Below, piece by piece: positions 1 through 8,489 of a DNA stretch of 41,623 nucleotides. A program made the position numbers and the translations under genes. How positions within the stretch are numbered: the first letter of the stretch is position 1; each line of letters begins with the position of its first letter. Origin of the DNA: Tabrizicola sp. GTDB taxonomy: Bacteria; Pseudomonadota; Alphaproteobacteria; Rhodobacterales; Rhodobacteraceae. The notes beneath the pieces are model-generated. The model did not search any database. It saw only the letters and a list, made by a program, of their open reading frames with translations, and was not told the origin of the DNA. The DNA lies in the NCBI GenBank assembly GCA_012032275.1, contig JAAURK010000005.1:1-41623 (forward strand). Direction: 5' to 3'.

Positions 1-1
1 G

Positions 2-1500
2 ATCAAGCACCTCCGGCTCGAGATCGCCAAGCTCCGGCGCGAGCAATACGGCCACAGCTCGGAACGCCGCGCCCGCCTGATCGACCAGATGGAGTTGCAG
101 CTCGAGGAACTCAAGGCCGCGGCACCGAGGATGAGATCGCGGCCGCGAGGTTGGCGAAGATCTCGACCGTCGCAGGGTTCGAGCGTCGCCGCCCGGCCCG
201 CAAGCCGTTCCCGGAGCATCTTCCGCGCGAGCGTGTGGTGATCGAGGCGCCCACGGCCTGTTCCTGCTGCGGCTCGCATCGCATCGTGAAGATGGGCGAG
301 GATGTCACCGAGACGCTCGAGGTCATTCCCCGACAGTGGAAGGTGATCCAGACCGTCCGCGAGAAGTTCACCTGCCGGGCTTGCGAGAAGATCAGCCAGC
401 CGCCGGCGCCGTTCCACCCCACGCCCCGTGGCTGGGCCGGTCCAAACCTTCTGGCCATGATCTTGTTCGAGAAGTTCGGCCAGCACCAACCTTTGAACCG
501 TCAAGCCGAGCGCTACGCCAAGGAAGGCGTCGAGATCAGCCTCTCGACGCTGGCCGATCAGGTCGGGGCCTGTGCCGCCGTTCTCGAGCCGATCCACGCG
601 TTGATCCGGACCCATGTTCTCGAGGCCAGACGGCTGCACGGCGATGACACGACGGTGCCGCTGCTGGTAAAGGGCGGGACGCAAACCGCCCGGCTCTGGA
701 CCTATGTCCGGGACGACCGACCCTTTGGCGGTGGCGCCCCACCTGCGGCCCTGTTCCATTTCTCCCGCGACCGCGGCATGGCCAATCCGAACCGGCATCT
801 CGCTGGATGGCAGGGTATCCTGCAAGCCGATGCCTATGGGGGTTACAATGACCTCTACCGCGCCGACCGCGATCTTGGGCCGGTCGAGAGTGCGCTGTGC
901 TGGAGCCATGCCCGGCGCAAGTTCTTCGAGCTTGCCGACATCAAGGGGAACGCCCGTAAGGGCAAGTCCGTCCATGACATCTCCCCCGTCGCGCTGGAGG
1001 CCGTGGCCCGTATCGACGCGATCTTCGACATCGAACGCGGCATCAATGGCCGGACCGCTGCGGAACGGCAGGCGGCCAGGCACCAACTGTCCAAGTCTCT
1101 CGTCGAGGCATTGCACGACTGGTTGCTCGCCGAGCGCGACAGGATGTCCAAGCACAATCCGGTCGCCAAGGCGATCGGCTACATGTTCAAGGCGGAGCGC
1201 TGGCCCGCCTTCACCCGGTTTCTTGATGACGGCAGGGTCTGCCTGACGAACAATGCCGCGGAACGGGCGCTGCGCGGGGTTGCCCTTGGCCGGAAGTCGT
1301 GGCTTTTTGCCGGTTCCGAGCGCGGCGGCGACCGCGCCGCCTTCATGTATTCCCTGATCGTCACCGCCAAGATGAACGATGTCGATCCTCAGGCCTGGCT
1401 GGCCGATGTCCTCGCCCGGCTGCCCTACACGATGGCTTCCCGGGCGCCGGATCTCCTGCCCTGGAACTGGTCCCGGGCTGAGCAAAGGAGAGCCGCATGA
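2..1500 (+). pseudogene. tnpC: IS66 transposase TnpC, 5'-truncated by window and frameshifted
   Basis: DDE-type transposase of IS66 elements. From base 2 one frame encodes the N-terminal coiled region typical of TnpC (EIAKLRREQYGHSSERR). At about 119-124 the frame must change to continue TEDEIAAAR, because one base (probably a G in GCGGC-ACC) is missing. The remainder, 124-1500, is intact: a zinc-binding segment (CSCCGSH, then CRAC), the transposase core (HGDDT) and the C-terminal NNAAERALRG and GRKSWLFAGSE blocks. The stop overlaps the next gene as ATGA. The ORF-track start at 151 is not the true start. The frameshift may be a sequencing error. Confidence 0.85.
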
Positions 1501-2090
1501 CCCTGATCGCCCGCCTCCGGATTATCCTGAACGACGTCGACCCGCAGCCGATGCGCCAGATAGAGGTGCCGCTGAAGCTCCGGCTCGATCGCCTGCATGA
1601 CGTCATTCAGGCGGCCATGGGATGGACGGACGCCCATCTCTACGAGTTCCGGGTTGGTGATGCCGGTTGGGGCGTGCCGGACCCGGACGGATTCTACGAC
1701 GGCCCCATGCCCGCGAAGAAGACGACGTTGGAAAAGCTGCTCGAGGAAACCGCCGCCAGGACGATCCGGTATGTCTACGACTTCGGCGATGGCTGGGACC
1801 ACAGCATCCGGATCGAGCGGGTCAACGAGGCCACCCCGGGCGTGATCTATCCGCGGCTGCTGAAGGCCACAGGGGCCTGCCCGCCAGAGGACGTTGGCGG
1901 TGCCCCGGGCTACGAGGAGTTCCTCGAGGCCCTCGCAGATCCGGACCACGGGCAACACGAGGACATGGTTCGCTGGTCGGGCGGGTCCTTCGATCCTGAG
2001 GACGCCCAGATCGACAAGATCGTGGAACGCTTTGAGCAGCTTGCGCAGAAATGGGCCCCGCGGCCCCGCAAGCCCAAAGCCACGACTTAA
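1497..2090 (+). CDS. Plasmid pRiA4b ORF-3 family protein, IS66 passenger
   Basis: A 197-residue protein matching the pRiA4_ORF3 family, recognisable by RLHDVIQAAMGW near residue 35, a YEFRVGD segment, the YVYDFGDGWDH motif around residue 95 and a C-terminal CPPEDVGG-x-pGYEEFLEAL block. Family members often ride beside IS66/IS1096-type transposases; their biochemical role is not established. The start overlaps the tnpC stop (ATGA), implying translational coupling, and the gene ends 37 bases before the element's terminal repeat, so it is an internal passenger gene rather than ICE cargo. No damage is visible. Confidence 0.88.
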   Translation: MTLIARLRIILNDVDPQPMRQIEVPLKLRLDRLHDVIQAAMGWTDAHLYEFRVGDAGWGVPDPDGFYDGPMPAKKTTLEKLLEETAARTIRYVYDFGDGWDHSIRIERVNEATPGVIYPRLLKATGACPPEDVGGAPGYEEFLEALADPDHGQHEDMVRWSGGSFDPEDAQIDKIVERFEQLAQKWAPRPRKPKATT

Positions 2091-2106
2091 GAGCCGCCAA
2101 CGTCCG

Positions 2107-2127
2107 CGGCCTACGCCGGATGCTTAC
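2107..2127 (-). repeat. Right terminal inverted repeat of IS66 #1
   Basis: On the minus strand this reads GTAAGCATCCGGCGTAGGCC(G), an IS66-type terminus. It fuses in frame to the tnpA of element #2, producing the odd CKHPA tail of that ORF, which fixes the exact junction at 2127/2128. Confidence 0.8.
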
Positions 2128-2485
2128 AGGGGACAAGAAGTCGGCGCCCGTTCCTCAGCACGATCTCGAGCTGCACATCAGGGGTGTCACGCCGCGCCAC
2201 TGGTGCCTTCGCGGTCACTGGCGCGGGGCTTCCGGGCGAGATCGTCAACGGGATGAACGCCGGCGCTGTCTCATCACCAAACTCGCCGTTGCGATATTGC
2301 CGCCGCCATATCGTCAGCAGAGAGCGTGACATACCATGCCGCCGGGCCGTCGCCGCCACCTGACGAGGCCCCGCGAAGCTCTCCTCCACGATCCGGATCT
2401 TGTCCACATCACGCCAGTGCCGCCGGCGCGGCGCATCCGCGGCAGAAAGAACTTCGATCTCAGGTCTGAACTTATGGTCGGCCAT
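2128..2485 (-). pseudogene. tnpA: IS66 accessory protein TnpA, C-terminus cut off by IS66 #1
   Basis: The N-terminal ~118 codons encode an IS66 TnpA with the HTH_Tnp_1 fold (RHGMSRSLLTIWRRQYR near residues 49-65) and the conserved LEIVLRNGRRLLVP segment. Normal TnpA proteins continue with a short helix containing aLarLi-alE. Here the frame runs into the terminal repeat of IS66 #1 and stops after CKHPA (ORF end at 2111). The function is probably lost. Confidence 0.8.
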
Positions 2486-2544
2486 AAGGTCGGACTTATC
2501 ACCGGCGGAGAAATCCCGTCAGACGGCCCCCGCCGGAGGGATAC
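2128..2544 (-). mobile_element. IS66-family element #2, remnant (5' end only)
   Basis: It holds the beginning of a minus-strand tnpA and, upstream of it, a terminal-repeat candidate at 2524-2544 reading GTATCCCTCCGGCGGGGGCC on the minus strand. That matches 16 of 21 positions of the terminus of element #1. The element was interrupted by IS66 #1; any remaining tnpB/tnpC would lie beyond the left window edge. The first base outside is 2545. Confidence 0.7.
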
Positions 2545-2728
2545 ATACTATGCCGCGTTGCCCTCAGACCGCTTCCCGCCCTCCACGTCGGCCTTGCTGC
2601 ACCTGCAAATAGAAAATGAGCAGCCGCTGCGAACGGTCGGAAGTCCTGTGAAGCATGACAGCCTCCTCAGTAACTCCGATGGCGGCGTTGGCGATCTGCA
2701 CGCCGTTTCAGGATCGCGTTTCTTCGTT
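2545..2728. other. Non-coding junction between IS66 #2 and the CopG gene
   Basis: About 180 bases where trbB would be expected in related ICEs. Only short open frames are present on either strand; none resembles TrbB. The ICE appears to have been cut here, so this is the debris of a deletion or insertion junction. Confidence 0.5.
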
Positions 2729-2746
2729 TCAGGATCGCGTTTCTTC
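2705..2746. repeat. Perfect 21-bp tandem duplication at the CopG gene end
   Basis: The unit beginning GTTTCAGGATCGCGTTTCTT occurs twice back to back (2705-2725 and 2726-2746). The stop codon of the minus-strand CopG gene (2729-2731) lies inside it. Its length is a multiple of three. Confidence 0.9.
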
Positions 2747-3154
2747 AATGTCCTCGGAGATTTCCTGGCCCAGCTTCGGTCCCTTTGCGAGACGCCGTCC
2801 AAGCGCCGCGACGAAGGCGTCGTAGCGCTTTCCGGCCTGCGCCTTGGCCGCAGTTTGAGCCGGTTCCGGCAAAGGTGGATTGCTTGTCAGCCAGAACCGA
2901 ATGAAGACTGCCAGCGTTTCTACCGCTATGGCGACGTCGCGCTCCATCCGCGACATGCGGCGGTCGATCTGATCAAGCCGTTTGGTCGTGGCAGCCTCCT
3001 GTCGCTCTGCGGCATCGGGCGACAGGAACGAGGCGATTGCGGCTTCCGCGACCAATGAGCGCGAATGGTCCCGCCGCGCCGCATAGTCGGCAAGCGCGGC
3101 AATGATCTCTGGGTCGAGATAGACGGACAGGCGTAGTTTCTTGGGTTGTTTCAT
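2729..3154 (-). CDS. CopG/ribbon-helix-helix conjugal transfer protein
   Basis: A 141-residue protein with an N-terminal ribbon-helix-helix signature (KLRLSVYLDPEIIAALADYAARRDHSRSLV in outline, residues 6-35), then a helical central part and a C-terminal FVAALGRRLAKGP-like segment. In tra/trb ICEs this gene always follows traG and precedes trbB; it is presumed to be a DNA-binding accessory or regulator of the trb operon. It starts 10 bases after the traG stop and is probably co-transcribed. The last codons overlap a 21-bp tandem duplication, so the extreme C-terminus may be altered. The downstream trb genes have been lost. Confidence 0.85.
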   Translation of the reverse strand: MKQPKKLRLSVYLDPEIIAALADYAARRDHSRSLVAEAAIASFLSPDAAERQEAATTKRLDQIDRRMSRMERDVAIAVETLAVFIRFWLTSNPPLPEPAQTAAKAQAGKRYDAFVAALGRRLAKGPKLGQEISEDIEETRS

Positions 3155-3164
3155 CGCTGTGTCC

Positions 3165-5150
3165 TTACATTTTTATGCCGTCGTCGGGATCGAGCGATGC
3201 CCTTTGGGCGGCCAGCCGCGCCTGTTGATCGAGTTGCAGGAGCTGCGCCGCACGGCCGTCTGTGGGTCTGTTGAGATCGGGATCGAACTCATTGTCGATC
3301 GGTTTGCGCCCCTCTAGACCTTGCACCTGATCCAATTCGGGCTGCTTCCGCTTTTCCTGTTGGCCATCGGCAGCCTTGTCTTCATCAGTCTGGGCGTCGT
3401 GCCCGAGGTTGTCTGGACGTGGCGGTATCGGTCGCGCGCTCCAATCATCGGCGCGCACCGTTGCCGGAGATTTGGAGTCGGCTGGCGCGAGTATGCGTGC
3501 CTGAAACTGCGGGTCCGCGAAGTAGCGCGCCTTCTTGGCGCGGATCGGCGGTGTGCCCGCCACCATGACGATCTCGTCGGTGGGGGGCAGTTGCATCACC
3601 TCTCCGGGCGTGAGCAGTGGCCTGGCCGTCTCCTGCCGGCTCACCATAAGATGGCCGAGCCATGGTGAGAGCCGGTGTCCAGCATAGTTCTTCATTGCGC
3701 GCAGCTCGGTCGCCGTGCCGAGCGCATCGGAGACACGTTTGGCCGTTCGCTCGTCATTGGTGGCGAAGCTTACCCGGACATGGCAGTTGTCGAGGATCGA
3801 GTTGTTGGGGCCGTAGGCCTTCTCGATCTGGTTGAGCGACTGCGCGATCAGAAAGCTTTTCATCCCATAACCTGCCATGAAGGCCAGTGCGCTCTCGAAG
3901 AAGTCGAGGCGACCGAGAGCCGGGAACTCGTCCAGCATCAAGAGGAGCCGGTGCCGTCTGTCACTGCCTTGCAGGTCTTCGGTCAACCGCCGTCCGATCT
4001 GATTGAGGATCAGGCGCATCAGCGGCTTGGTTCGATTGATATCGGAGGGCGGCACGACGAGGTAGAGCGTGACCGGCGTCCGGCCCTCGACCAGATCCGC
4101 AATGCGCCAGTCGCAACACCGTGTGACCGCGGCGACGACCGGATCGCGATAGAGGCCGAGAAACGACATCGCCGTCGACAGGACGCCCGAGCGTTCGTTG
4201 CCGGACTTGTTCAGGAGCTCCTGTGCGGCACTGGCGACTACTGGATGTGGACCCGCTTCGCCGAGATGGGCCGTGGTTTTCATCGCCGTTAGCGTCGCTT
4301 CGATACCGCGTCTTGGGTCGGACAGGATATTGGCGACACCGGCGAGCGTTTTGTCCGCCTCGGCATAAAGGACATGCAGGATCGCGCCGACGAGCAAGGC
4401 GTGGCTGGTCTTCTCCCAGTGATTGCGCTTTTCCAGCGAGCCTTCCGGATCGACCAAGATGTCGGCGATGTTCTGGACATCGCGCACCTCCCATTCACCG
4501 CGGCGAACCTCGAGCAGGGGATTGTACGCGGCTGATTGGGTATTCGTAGGATCGAACAGCAGCACCAGGCCATGCCTCGCGCGGAAACCTGATGTGAGTT
4601 GCCAGTTCTCGCCCTTGATGTCGTGGACGATGGCAGATCCCGGCCAGGTCAGCAGCGAAGGGATAACCAGACCGACGCCCTTGCCGGACCGGGTCGGCGC
4701 GAAACAGAGTACGTGCTCCGGTCCAGTATGCCGCAGATAGGCGCCATTGAACCTGCCGAGCACCACGCCTTCCGGATTTAACAGCCCGGCGGCCTTTACG
4801 TCTCGGTGTGCTGCCCAGCGGGCCGATCCGTAGGTATCGACGTCGTGTGCCTCCCTTGCGCGCAGGACCGACAGGAAGATGGCGACACCGACCGCAAGAA
4901 ATCCACCCGACGCCGCGATGACGGCACCTTCGACGAAGATCGGCGGGTCATAGGCGCCATAGGCATACCACCACCAAAAGAAGGCCGGCGGGAAATAGAC
5001 CGGCCATCCGAAAAGCTCGAACCACGGGTCGCCGAGCTGCGGCTGGTACCCGAGCCGCCAGGCCGTCCACTGCGTCGCCATCCATGTCGTTGTCAGCACG
5101 ATCAGCAAGACGATGACGATCTGGCCCCAGAGAATTCTTGTCGCAGGCAT
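3165..5150 (-). CDS. traG: Conjugal transfer coupling protein TraG (VirD4-type ATPase)
   Basis: Inner-membrane ATPase that links the relaxase-DNA complex to the mating pore. I start it at 5150, giving 661 residues beginning MPATRILWGQ, because AGGAAGAG sits just upstream and homologues start there; the ORF-track start at 5231 overlaps the relaxase gene. Membrane segments lie near residues 9-25 and 72-95. Walker A is APTRSGKGVG (151-160) and Walker B is LLLMLDEFPALG. The C-terminal tail is charged and probably cytosolic. The gene looks intact. It follows the relaxase gene and precedes the CopG gene, the standard order for this ICE family. Confidence 0.93.
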   Translation of the reverse strand: MPATRILWGQIVIVLLIVLTTTWMATQWTAWRLGYQPQLGDPWFELFGWPVYFPPAFFWWWYAYGAYDPPIFVEGAVIAASGGFLAVGVAIFLSVLRAREAHDVDTYGSARWAAHRDVKAAGLLNPEGVVLGRFNGAYLRHTGPEHVLCFAPTRSGKGVGLVIPSLLTWPGSAIVHDIKGENWQLTSGFRARHGLVLLFDPTNTQSAAYNPLLEVRRGEWEVRDVQNIADILVDPEGSLEKRNHWEKTSHALLVGAILHVLYAEADKTLAGVANILSDPRRGIEATLTAMKTTAHLGEAGPHPVVASAAQELLNKSGNERSGVLSTAMSFLGLYRDPVVAAVTRCCDWRIADLVEGRTPVTLYLVVPPSDINRTKPLMRLILNQIGRRLTEDLQGSDRRHRLLLMLDEFPALGRLDFFESALAFMAGYGMKSFLIAQSLNQIEKAYGPNNSILDNCHVRVSFATNDERTAKRVSDALGTATELRAMKNYAGHRLSPWLGHLMVSRQETARPLLTPGEVMQLPPTDEIVMVAGTPPIRAKKARYFADPQFQARILAPADSKSPATVRADDWSARPIPPRPDNLGHDAQTDEDKAADGQQEKRKQPELDQVQGLEGRKPIDNEFDPDLNRPTDGRAAQLLQLDQQARLAAQRASLDPDDGIKM

Positions 5151-5178
5151 GTCTCTTCCTTTCCGGCGGTCTCCGCGG

Positions 5179-6916
5179 TCAGAGGCCGAGCCCCCGGTTT
5201 CGGCCGAGGTTCCAGTCGACACCGCCATCACCTCGCGCGATGCCCGAGATGTGCTTGCCGAGATGTTTCTCGATCGAAGGGGTCCAGGGCACGAGCTGGA
5301 AGCCGAGCCCGTCGTTGATCATTGCGAACCGTCCAGAGGTGAGCGCGATGCGCCGCTGATAGGTGCCGGAGATATACTCACCGATCGCCGATGGTCTATG
5401 CGGGCGACCTATGTCCTCGGCAAGCCTCCGTCCGGCCGCGTCGAGTTCTTGCTTGCGCAACGTGTCGAGCAGGTCTCGTGCGAAGATCACGCGGCTACCC
5501 TCGACGCTTCGCCAGACCCTCCGCGATCAGATACGCGGCGCGGCGCTCCATGGCGTCGCCAACTTCAGCCCCGAACCCGCCGCCGAGTGGTGCCGGATCT
5601 CTTGCGACGGCTTGCCGGTCGAGCCAGGTCGCGCCTGCTGCGGTCACCTGGTTTTCGATGTCGAGGTCGGAGCGGACGGCGAGTGCAACAGCGTGGCGGC
5701 CCTTGCTGTACTCGAACTTGCGCAACTCGACAATCGAGCCCCGCGCGCTATCGCCGGCGGCATCGACATGCGGCAGCCGGATGTGATGGATTCGGCCATC
5801 GATACCATCGACGACGGCATAGGCCGTGCCTTTGAGTTCATCATCAAGGCCCCGGGCAACGAGTCTGCCGATAACAAGATCATCCAGACTTTCGCCGGCA
5901 AGCACGTAGCTTGACACGCCGCGTTCGATGCTGCGTTCGGTCAGGCTCCGATGTATGCGCTTGATGATGTCACCGCGCTGCCCAAGTTCGCGCAAGGTCG
6001 CCTCGGCGTTCTCTTTCATCACCCATTGGCCGGGACCGATCTGGTCGGCGAGCCCAAGGGTTTCGAGCTTGCGCATGCGTCCGACCTTCAACGCATGGAA
6101 CTCATCCGGTTTGCGATCGACTGGCGGCCCAAGGTCGATGATACCGTGTCGGTCACCTTCGCTCGCAATCTGCCGGTCGAGCGTAGTCCAGCTCTCGCTG
6201 TCGATCTGGCGCTCGAGGGTGCGGCGGATGTCGATATCGGTGCGCGGTCCAAGCTCCAACGTGATGAGATCACGCGCGCGATCGCGCATGCCGTCTTTAA
6301 TGTAGTCACGGGCAATGACAAGATCCGAGCCATCTGAAGCCCGACCGCGAAGTATCACGTGGATATGCGGGTGCTCGGTGTTCCAATGGTCGACGCCGAC
6401 CCAGTCGAGCTTGGTACCCAGATCCTTTTCGGCCTGGAGCATCAGTTCGCGGGTGAAGGATTTGAGGTCCGCCATCTCGACCGCATTTTCTGGAGAGATG
6501 ATGAAGCGGAAGTGATGGCGGTCGTTCTCGCAGCGCGTGGCGAACTCCTTCGCTTTGATCTCATCATCGTCCGGCCCGAACAGCTGTGCGTTCTCGCCAT
6601 CACGGGTGACACCGTCTCGCTGGAGGTACGAAAGATGCGTGTTGAGCGGCGCGCAGCGGCTGGTTTGCCGGACGACGCGTGTTTTGATAACCGCGATGCG
6701 CGAACGACTTGTGAGTTGGCGGTTGGCCTGCACGCTGGCACGCTTGCCGCGTCCGAAATACGAACGACTGCCCGACGTGATCTTGCCCGCGCGCGAAACT
6801 CGTCCACCCGCACGCTGTGCCGCGGCGAGTGCCTGCGCGATGAACGGTCGTGCCCTTTGGCTGGCGGAAGACCGGATGCGGCCCGGGCGGATGCGGAATT
6901 CGTCTTCGCCGCGCAT
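5179..6916 (-). pseudogene. DUF3363 relaxase/mobilization nuclease, frameshifted near the 3' end
   Basis: The relaxase nicks oriT and leads the transferred strand. The N-terminal part has a basic tail and LQRDGVTRDG, then HHFRFIISPE and the metal-binding HWNTEHPHIHVILRG (relaxase histidine motif); the DUF3363 region follows. The main frame stops at 5495 (AKRRG-stop), yet VIFARDLLDTLR, the expected next block, continues in another frame down to 5179 and ends GRNRGLGL. One extra base near 5495-5497 explains this. Start: ATG 6916 (GTG 6919 is also possible) after AAGGTGCGAG. Either the last ~100 residues are lost or this is a read error. Upstream, IS66 #3 separates it from the transglycosylase gene. 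Confidence 0.87.
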
Positions 6917-7088
6917 CACGGAATTCTCGCACCTTGCGACATGATATTGAAATAATTGTTAAAACGTGGGAATCGAAGGCTGCGACCTGGATGCGCACAT
7001 CGCCGATCTGCTCCACAATCCGTTGAAGAACCTCCCCACAACCGAGGCGCACATCGCGCCTTTTTATCTCGCCATCCCCTTCTGCTGA
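6917..7088. other. Relaxase upstream region, possible oriT/leader
   Basis: Non-coding on both strands. It contains an inverted repeat GGCGC-ACATC-GCGCC (7046-7060) followed by TTTTT, and an AT-rich stretch near 6945-6965 ahead of the relaxase start. In related elements oriT lies near the relaxase gene, so this interval is a reasonable place for it, but no nic consensus is recognised. It ends at the target duplication of IS66 #3. Confidence 0.35.
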
Positions 7089-7109
7089 GTAAGCGTCCGG
7101 TCTTTGCAC
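7081..7109 (+). repeat. Left end of IS66 #3: target duplication plus inverted repeat
   Basis: TCTGCTGA (7081-7088) is the left copy of the 8-bp target duplication. The terminal repeat GTAAGCGTCCGGTCTTTGCA(C) runs 7089-7109 and is a perfect 21-bp inverse of 10025-10045. Confidence 0.97.
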
Positions 7110-7170
7110 GGCCTTGAGGGGATGCAATAGCGCGGCATGTCGGGTTCCTTCGTGGTGGGGAGGATTGCCG

Positions 7171-8067
7171 GTGACTTTGAGACATTTCGAGAACGCGGCT
7201 AGGCGGTCGTTCTGGCAGTTGCACATCGAGGCGTGGCAGCGCAGCGGTCTGACGCGGACGGAATACTGCCGCAAGCTTCACCTGACAAAGAGCACGCTCG
7301 ATCGCTGGCTGAGGCACTTCGCGGGCGAGGAGGCGACACGCAAACAGCTGGAATATCTGGCGGAACTGCGTCGCCAGAAGCGGCTGGAAGCACGGGAAAA
7401 GCTGCAGAAAAAGCGGGTTCGGCGCCGCTATGCCGCGAGCACGGACATCCGCAACCGGGCGGTTCAGGCGTTCTGGGCGATGCATGTCGAGGCGATGAAC
7501 TGGAGCGGAATGAGCGTCCGCGACTACGCTGCGGCACTGTTTCTGTCGCCAACCTCCTTGCGCAAATGGCGTGACCGGCTGGAGGACGGCGAGGTGGAGA
7601 TCGACTGGCGCGCGCATCTTCATCCCGCCGCCCGCCCGGTTGTTGGCACTAGTGCTGGAAATCCCGCCCGCGAAAACAGCTTGACGTCGGCGCAGAATGC
7701 CACGCCGCGATTGCCAGTGCAGCCAGCCCGGCGACACTTCACCGATGCGCAGAAACAGGCCATCGCGCTTGAAACCGCGCAGCCAAAGGCCACAGTTTCG
7801 GGCGTGGCTCGCAAGCACGGGATCGTCACCGGCCTCCTGTTCCGCTGGCGGGTGCAGTTCGGGGTGGCGCAGAAAAAGCACGCAAAGCTTGCGCCGGTGG
7901 TGCTGGCGGACGGCACGACAGTGGCAGACCTTTTGCGCGATCTTGTGGGCCTGCCAGACAAGATCATTGCGGACGATCTGGCCGAGGACCTGCAGGCGGT
8001 TACGCCTCGTGAGAGCGGGCCTGATGCGGTTCGCTCGCCTGTCGAACCCGGGCGGCCTGCGCCATGA
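7171..8067 (+). CDS. tnpA: IS66 accessory protein TnpA (long form)
   Basis: A 298-residue TnpA-like protein. I choose GTG 7171 (VTLRHFENA) because GGGGAGG lies 8 bases upstream. It appears to hold repeated helix-turn-helix units: one around RTEYCRKLHLTKSTLDRWLRH, a second around SVRDYAAALFLSPTSLRKWRDR, and a C-terminal TnpA HTH (SGVARKHGIVTGLLFRWRVQF) followed by an ADLLRDLVGLPDKI tail. This long version is common in one IS66 subgroup. It helps the transposase bind the ends; its precise role is not known. The stop overlaps tnpB as ATGA. Confidence 0.88.
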   Translation: MTLRHFENAARRSFWQLHIEAWQRSGLTRTEYCRKLHLTKSTLDRWLRHFAGEEATRKQLEYLAELRRQKRLEAREKLQKKRVRRRYAASTDIRNRAVQAFWAMHVEAMNWSGMSVRDYAAALFLSPTSLRKWRDRLEDGEVEIDWRAHLHPAARPVVGTSAGNPARENSLTSAQNATPRLPVQPARRHFTDAQKQAIALETAQPKATVSGVARKHGIVTGLLFRWRVQFGVAQKKHAKLAPVVLADGTTVADLLRDLVGLPDKIIADDLAEDLQAVTPRESGPDAVRSPVEPGRPAP

Positions 8068-8417
8068 TGTTCATCCCGTCTGGTGTGAAAGTGCATGTCG
8101 CCTTGGGCTACACTGACATGCGCAAGGGCCTGGACGGGCTTGCCATGCTGGTGCAGGGCACGTTGAAGCAGGATCCGTTCTCGGGCCATCTGTTCGCCTT
8201 CCGCGGCAAACGGGCATCGATGCTGAAGATCCTGTTCTGGGACGGAAACGGGCTCTGCCTCTATACCAAGCGGCTCGACCAGGGCAGCTTCGTCTGGCCG
8301 GTGATGGCAGGTTATGACGGTGCAATCACCCTGACCCCGGCGCAGCTTGCAATGCTGATCGAAGGCATTGACTGGCGTGCGCCGGAGCGCGTCTGGAAGC
8401 CCGCTCTGGCGGGGTGA
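8064..8417 (+). CDS. tnpB: IS66 accessory protein TnpB
   Basis: A 117-residue IS66 Orf2/TnpB with the family signatures VHVALGYTDMRKGLDGLA (residues 10-27), DPFSGHLFAFRGKR and the closing block LLIEGIDWRAPER (here MLIEGIDWRAPERVW). TnpB is required for transposition in studied IS66 elements, but its biochemical activity is unknown. Full length, overlapping tnpA by four bases. Confidence 0.95.
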   Translation: MMFIPSGVKVHVALGYTDMRKGLDGLAMLVQGTLKQDPFSGHLFAFRGKRASMLKILFWDGNGLCLYTKRLDQGSFVWPVMAGYDGAITLTPAQLAMLIEGIDWRAPERVWKPALAG

Positions 8418-8489
8418 GAACCGACCGTAGAGTCCTGCAAAAACAACAGGAAACGTTGGGTTTTGCGGCCTTTTGTGATATAGTGGATC

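Larger units (their letters stand above)
1..2127 (+). mobile_element. IS66-family element #1 (left end outside window)
   Basis: It contains the 3' part of tnpC and a pRiA4b ORF-3-type passenger gene. It ends at a right terminal repeat which, read from the element's outer edge, begins GTAAGCATCCGGCG, the GTAAGCG-like start typical of IS66. Immediately right (2128 onward) is the coding sequence of another IS66 tnpA on the minus strand, so element #1 inserted into element #2. The adjacent 8 bp, AGGGGACA (2128-2135), is the predicted target duplication; its partner lies off the left edge. Confidence 0.85.
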
